Assembly: GCA_002350545.1 (NCBI GenBank)
Contig: DEEY01000015.1
Coordinates: 1 to 6,255, forward strand
From: Candidatus Saccharibacteria bacterium UBA2866
GTDB taxonomy: Bacteria; Patescibacteriota; Saccharimonadia; Saccharimonadales; Saccharimonadaceae
Length of the DNA: 6,255 bases
Direction: 5' to 3'
Position 1 is the stretch's first letter. The number at the start of each line of letters is the position of its first letter. The position numbers and the translations under genes were made by a program. This document shows positions 5,339-6,255 of the stretch, piece after piece. A model generated the notes under the pieces. It worked only from the letters and a program-made list of their open reading frames with translations. It had not been told where the DNA came from and searched no databases.

Positions 5339-6255
5339 CAATACTTCACAGGTGAAATCAAGGCTCTCGTAGTTCGCCCGGATTGCATCAAATGTCAAAT
5401 CAAGTCCACCGTCTGTATTGGTTGGCAAGTAGTAATTCAAAGCACTACTAGCAGTCAAATCCGCCGCCTTCGTTTCATGGACTTCATTTTCTACTGGCTC
5501 AGTAGCTGCAGCATCCTCGTCACTATATACTACCGAATCTACTCGCGAAATAGCTGCAAGCTCACCGTTGTCAAATTCCGCACTGATATTAATTGCGCCA
5601 GACACAGCATCATTAATGCCCACTAGCTCTTGATCTGTCATGTTACGAGTACAACTCAAAGTCTCAGCCCCAGAAACCACAACATCGTCTTCCTCTTCTT
5701 CATCATCCGGCTCGTCTACTACTGTATTATTTGCTTCGCTAGATTGATTTGAGTTTGAATTGCCACCTTGCGGCATCAAAGACATAATCAAAATTACAGC
5801 TAGCACTACTACCACAACTGCCGCAACTGCAATTAAAACAATCAAAGTGGTTTTCTTGTTTTTACCAGCCGGCTTCGCTGCACCCATTGGTGTAGCATCT
5901 GGTTGTGTAGCCGGATCAGTAAACGACACGCTCGGTGTTTGCCCTTGTGGAGCTGCTGCAAATGGATTCCCAGCTGGAGCTTCTGCTGCCGCGTCAGTTG
6001 GGCCACCAGATACTGCTGAACCAATCGAACCAGGCACTGGCTCTGCCGCCTTCATTGGAGCCTTCAATTCTTCTTCCACTGGATCCGGTGGAGTAGGAGC
6101 TTCAGGCTGCATAATTGGATCGGTTGCCGCAAGTCCCCCTTGTCCACCTGGTTGAAACACTGGGTTAACTGGCTCAGGATTTGCACCTGGGTTAATTACT
6201 GGGTTTACTGGCGCCGGATTTGGTTCAACTGGCGCTACCGGCGGTTCAGCCGGAG
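5336..6255 (-). CDS. Pro-rich single-pass membrane protein, function unknown (partial, N-terminus beyond window)
   Basis: The frame stays open to the right edge, so 305 residues are visible and the true start lies outside. A GTG at 6160 could be read as a start, but the 31 codons upstream of it have the same Pro-rich composition and no stop, so it is almost certainly an internal Val. Visible residues 1-130 are a Pro/Ala/Gly/Gln-rich, presumably cytoplasmic tail, including NPV-type repeats (PVNPV twice). After a basic KNKK comes one membrane helix at about 136-160 (LIVLIAVAAVVVVVLAVILI). An Asn/Ser linker and an acidic run (PDDEEEEDD, 182-190) follow, then an extracellular domain of about 110 residues. 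That domain has only two Cys, 201 (TLSCTRNMT) and 302 (FTCEVL), near its two ends and possibly disulfide-linked. The fold is unrecognised. Its beta-like end pattern faintly resembles small exported lipoprotein-type domains, which is inference only. metG starts 9 nt downstream, so the two genes are probably co-transcribed, but no functional link is evident. Confidence 0.8.
   Translation of the reverse strand, partial: PAEPPVAPVEPNPAPVNPVINPGANPEPVNPVFQPGGQGGLAATDPIMQPEAPTPPDPVEEELKAPMKAAEPVPGSIGSAVSGGPTDAAAEAPAGNPFAAAPQGQTPSVSFTDPATQPDATPMGAAKPAGKNKKTTLIVLIAVAAVVVVVLAVILIMSLMPQGGNSNSNQSSEANNTVVDEPDDEEEEDDVVVSGAETLSCTRNMTDQELVGINDAVSGAINISAEFDNGELAAISRVDSVVYSDEDAAATEPVENEVHETKAADLTASSALNYYLPTNTDGGLDLTFDAIRANYESLDFTCEVL
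6159..6236. repeat. Imperfect 39-bp tandem duplication in the Pro-rich coding region
   Basis: The units 6159-6197 and 6198-6236 begin with near-identical 25-nt stretches (ACTGGGTT, then CTGGC, then GGATTTG, differing at three positions) and diverge in their last 14 nt. The period is a multiple of three, so the frame is kept; on the minus strand each copy encodes an NPxPVNPV-like peptide. This looks like repeat expansion of the cytoplasmic Pro-rich tail. More copies may lie beyond the edge. Confidence 0.6.

Noticed and set aside
5174..5626. Plus-strand open frame of 150 codons overlapping metG and the Pro-rich gene
   Set aside because: It lies opposite two well-supported minus-strand genes, has no promoter or ribosome site, and its composition is that of an antisense shadow.
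5760..6155. Plus-strand frame with a Gly/Ala/Pro-rich product
   Set aside because: Its low complexity mirrors the Pro-rich minus-strand gene; it is antisense and has no start signals.

Overview
The window looks like chromosomal DNA from a member of the Candidate Phyla Radiation, most likely Candidatus Saccharibacteria (TM7). The main support is a short methionyl-tRNA synthetase whose sequence is of the type I associate with that group (recalled from memory, not searched). Very short intergenic gaps, AT-rich promoters and single-pass surface proteins with low-complexity N-termini also fit. All genes read cleanly in the standard code: TGA is not used in frame, so nothing points to the recoded Gracilibacteria/Absconditabacteria. 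No mobile element, tRNA, rRNA or CRISPR array was seen.

Layout, left to right. (1) Bases 1-54 are AT-rich and carry a minus-strand promoter-like element for a gene off the left edge. (2) Two minus-strand genes, 79 aa (2636-2875) then 852 aa (55-2613), encode a small C-terminally anchored membrane protein and a large single-pass protein with a Cys-containing, presumably extracellular domain. They look like a unit. (3) A 91-bp divergent intergenic region (2876-2966) holds two back-to-back extended -10 elements that form a perfect 10-bp inverted repeat. (4) A plus-strand divergent aquaporin-like (MIP family) channel gene (2967-3869) has a strong Shine-Dalgarno and C-ending codon preference. (5) A hairpin at 3872-3899 can terminate transcription from both sides. 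(6) The minus-strand metG (3908-5326) lies 9 nt behind a minus-strand gene for a Pro-rich single-pass membrane protein (5336-6255), which is open at the right edge and so partial.

Regulation is the most coherent theme. The decamer GTGATATAAT, an extended -10 (TGnTATAAT), occurs four times, each time just upstream of a known or expected gene start. For the 852-aa gene it is placed so that transcription should begin at the A of the ATG, predicting a leaderless mRNA. metG may do the same with a weaker element. The aquaporin and 79-aa genes have short leaders with Shine-Dalgarno sequences.

Functionally, only metG is certain. The aquaporin-like protein keeps the MIP fold signature but has NPI for the first NPA box and lacks the selectivity-filter arginine after the second, so its permeant is uncertain. 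The 79/852-aa pair and the Pro-rich protein are unrecognised envelope proteins. A link of the 852-aa protein to a secretion or surface-attachment apparatus is only a hypothesis and depends on genes outside the window.
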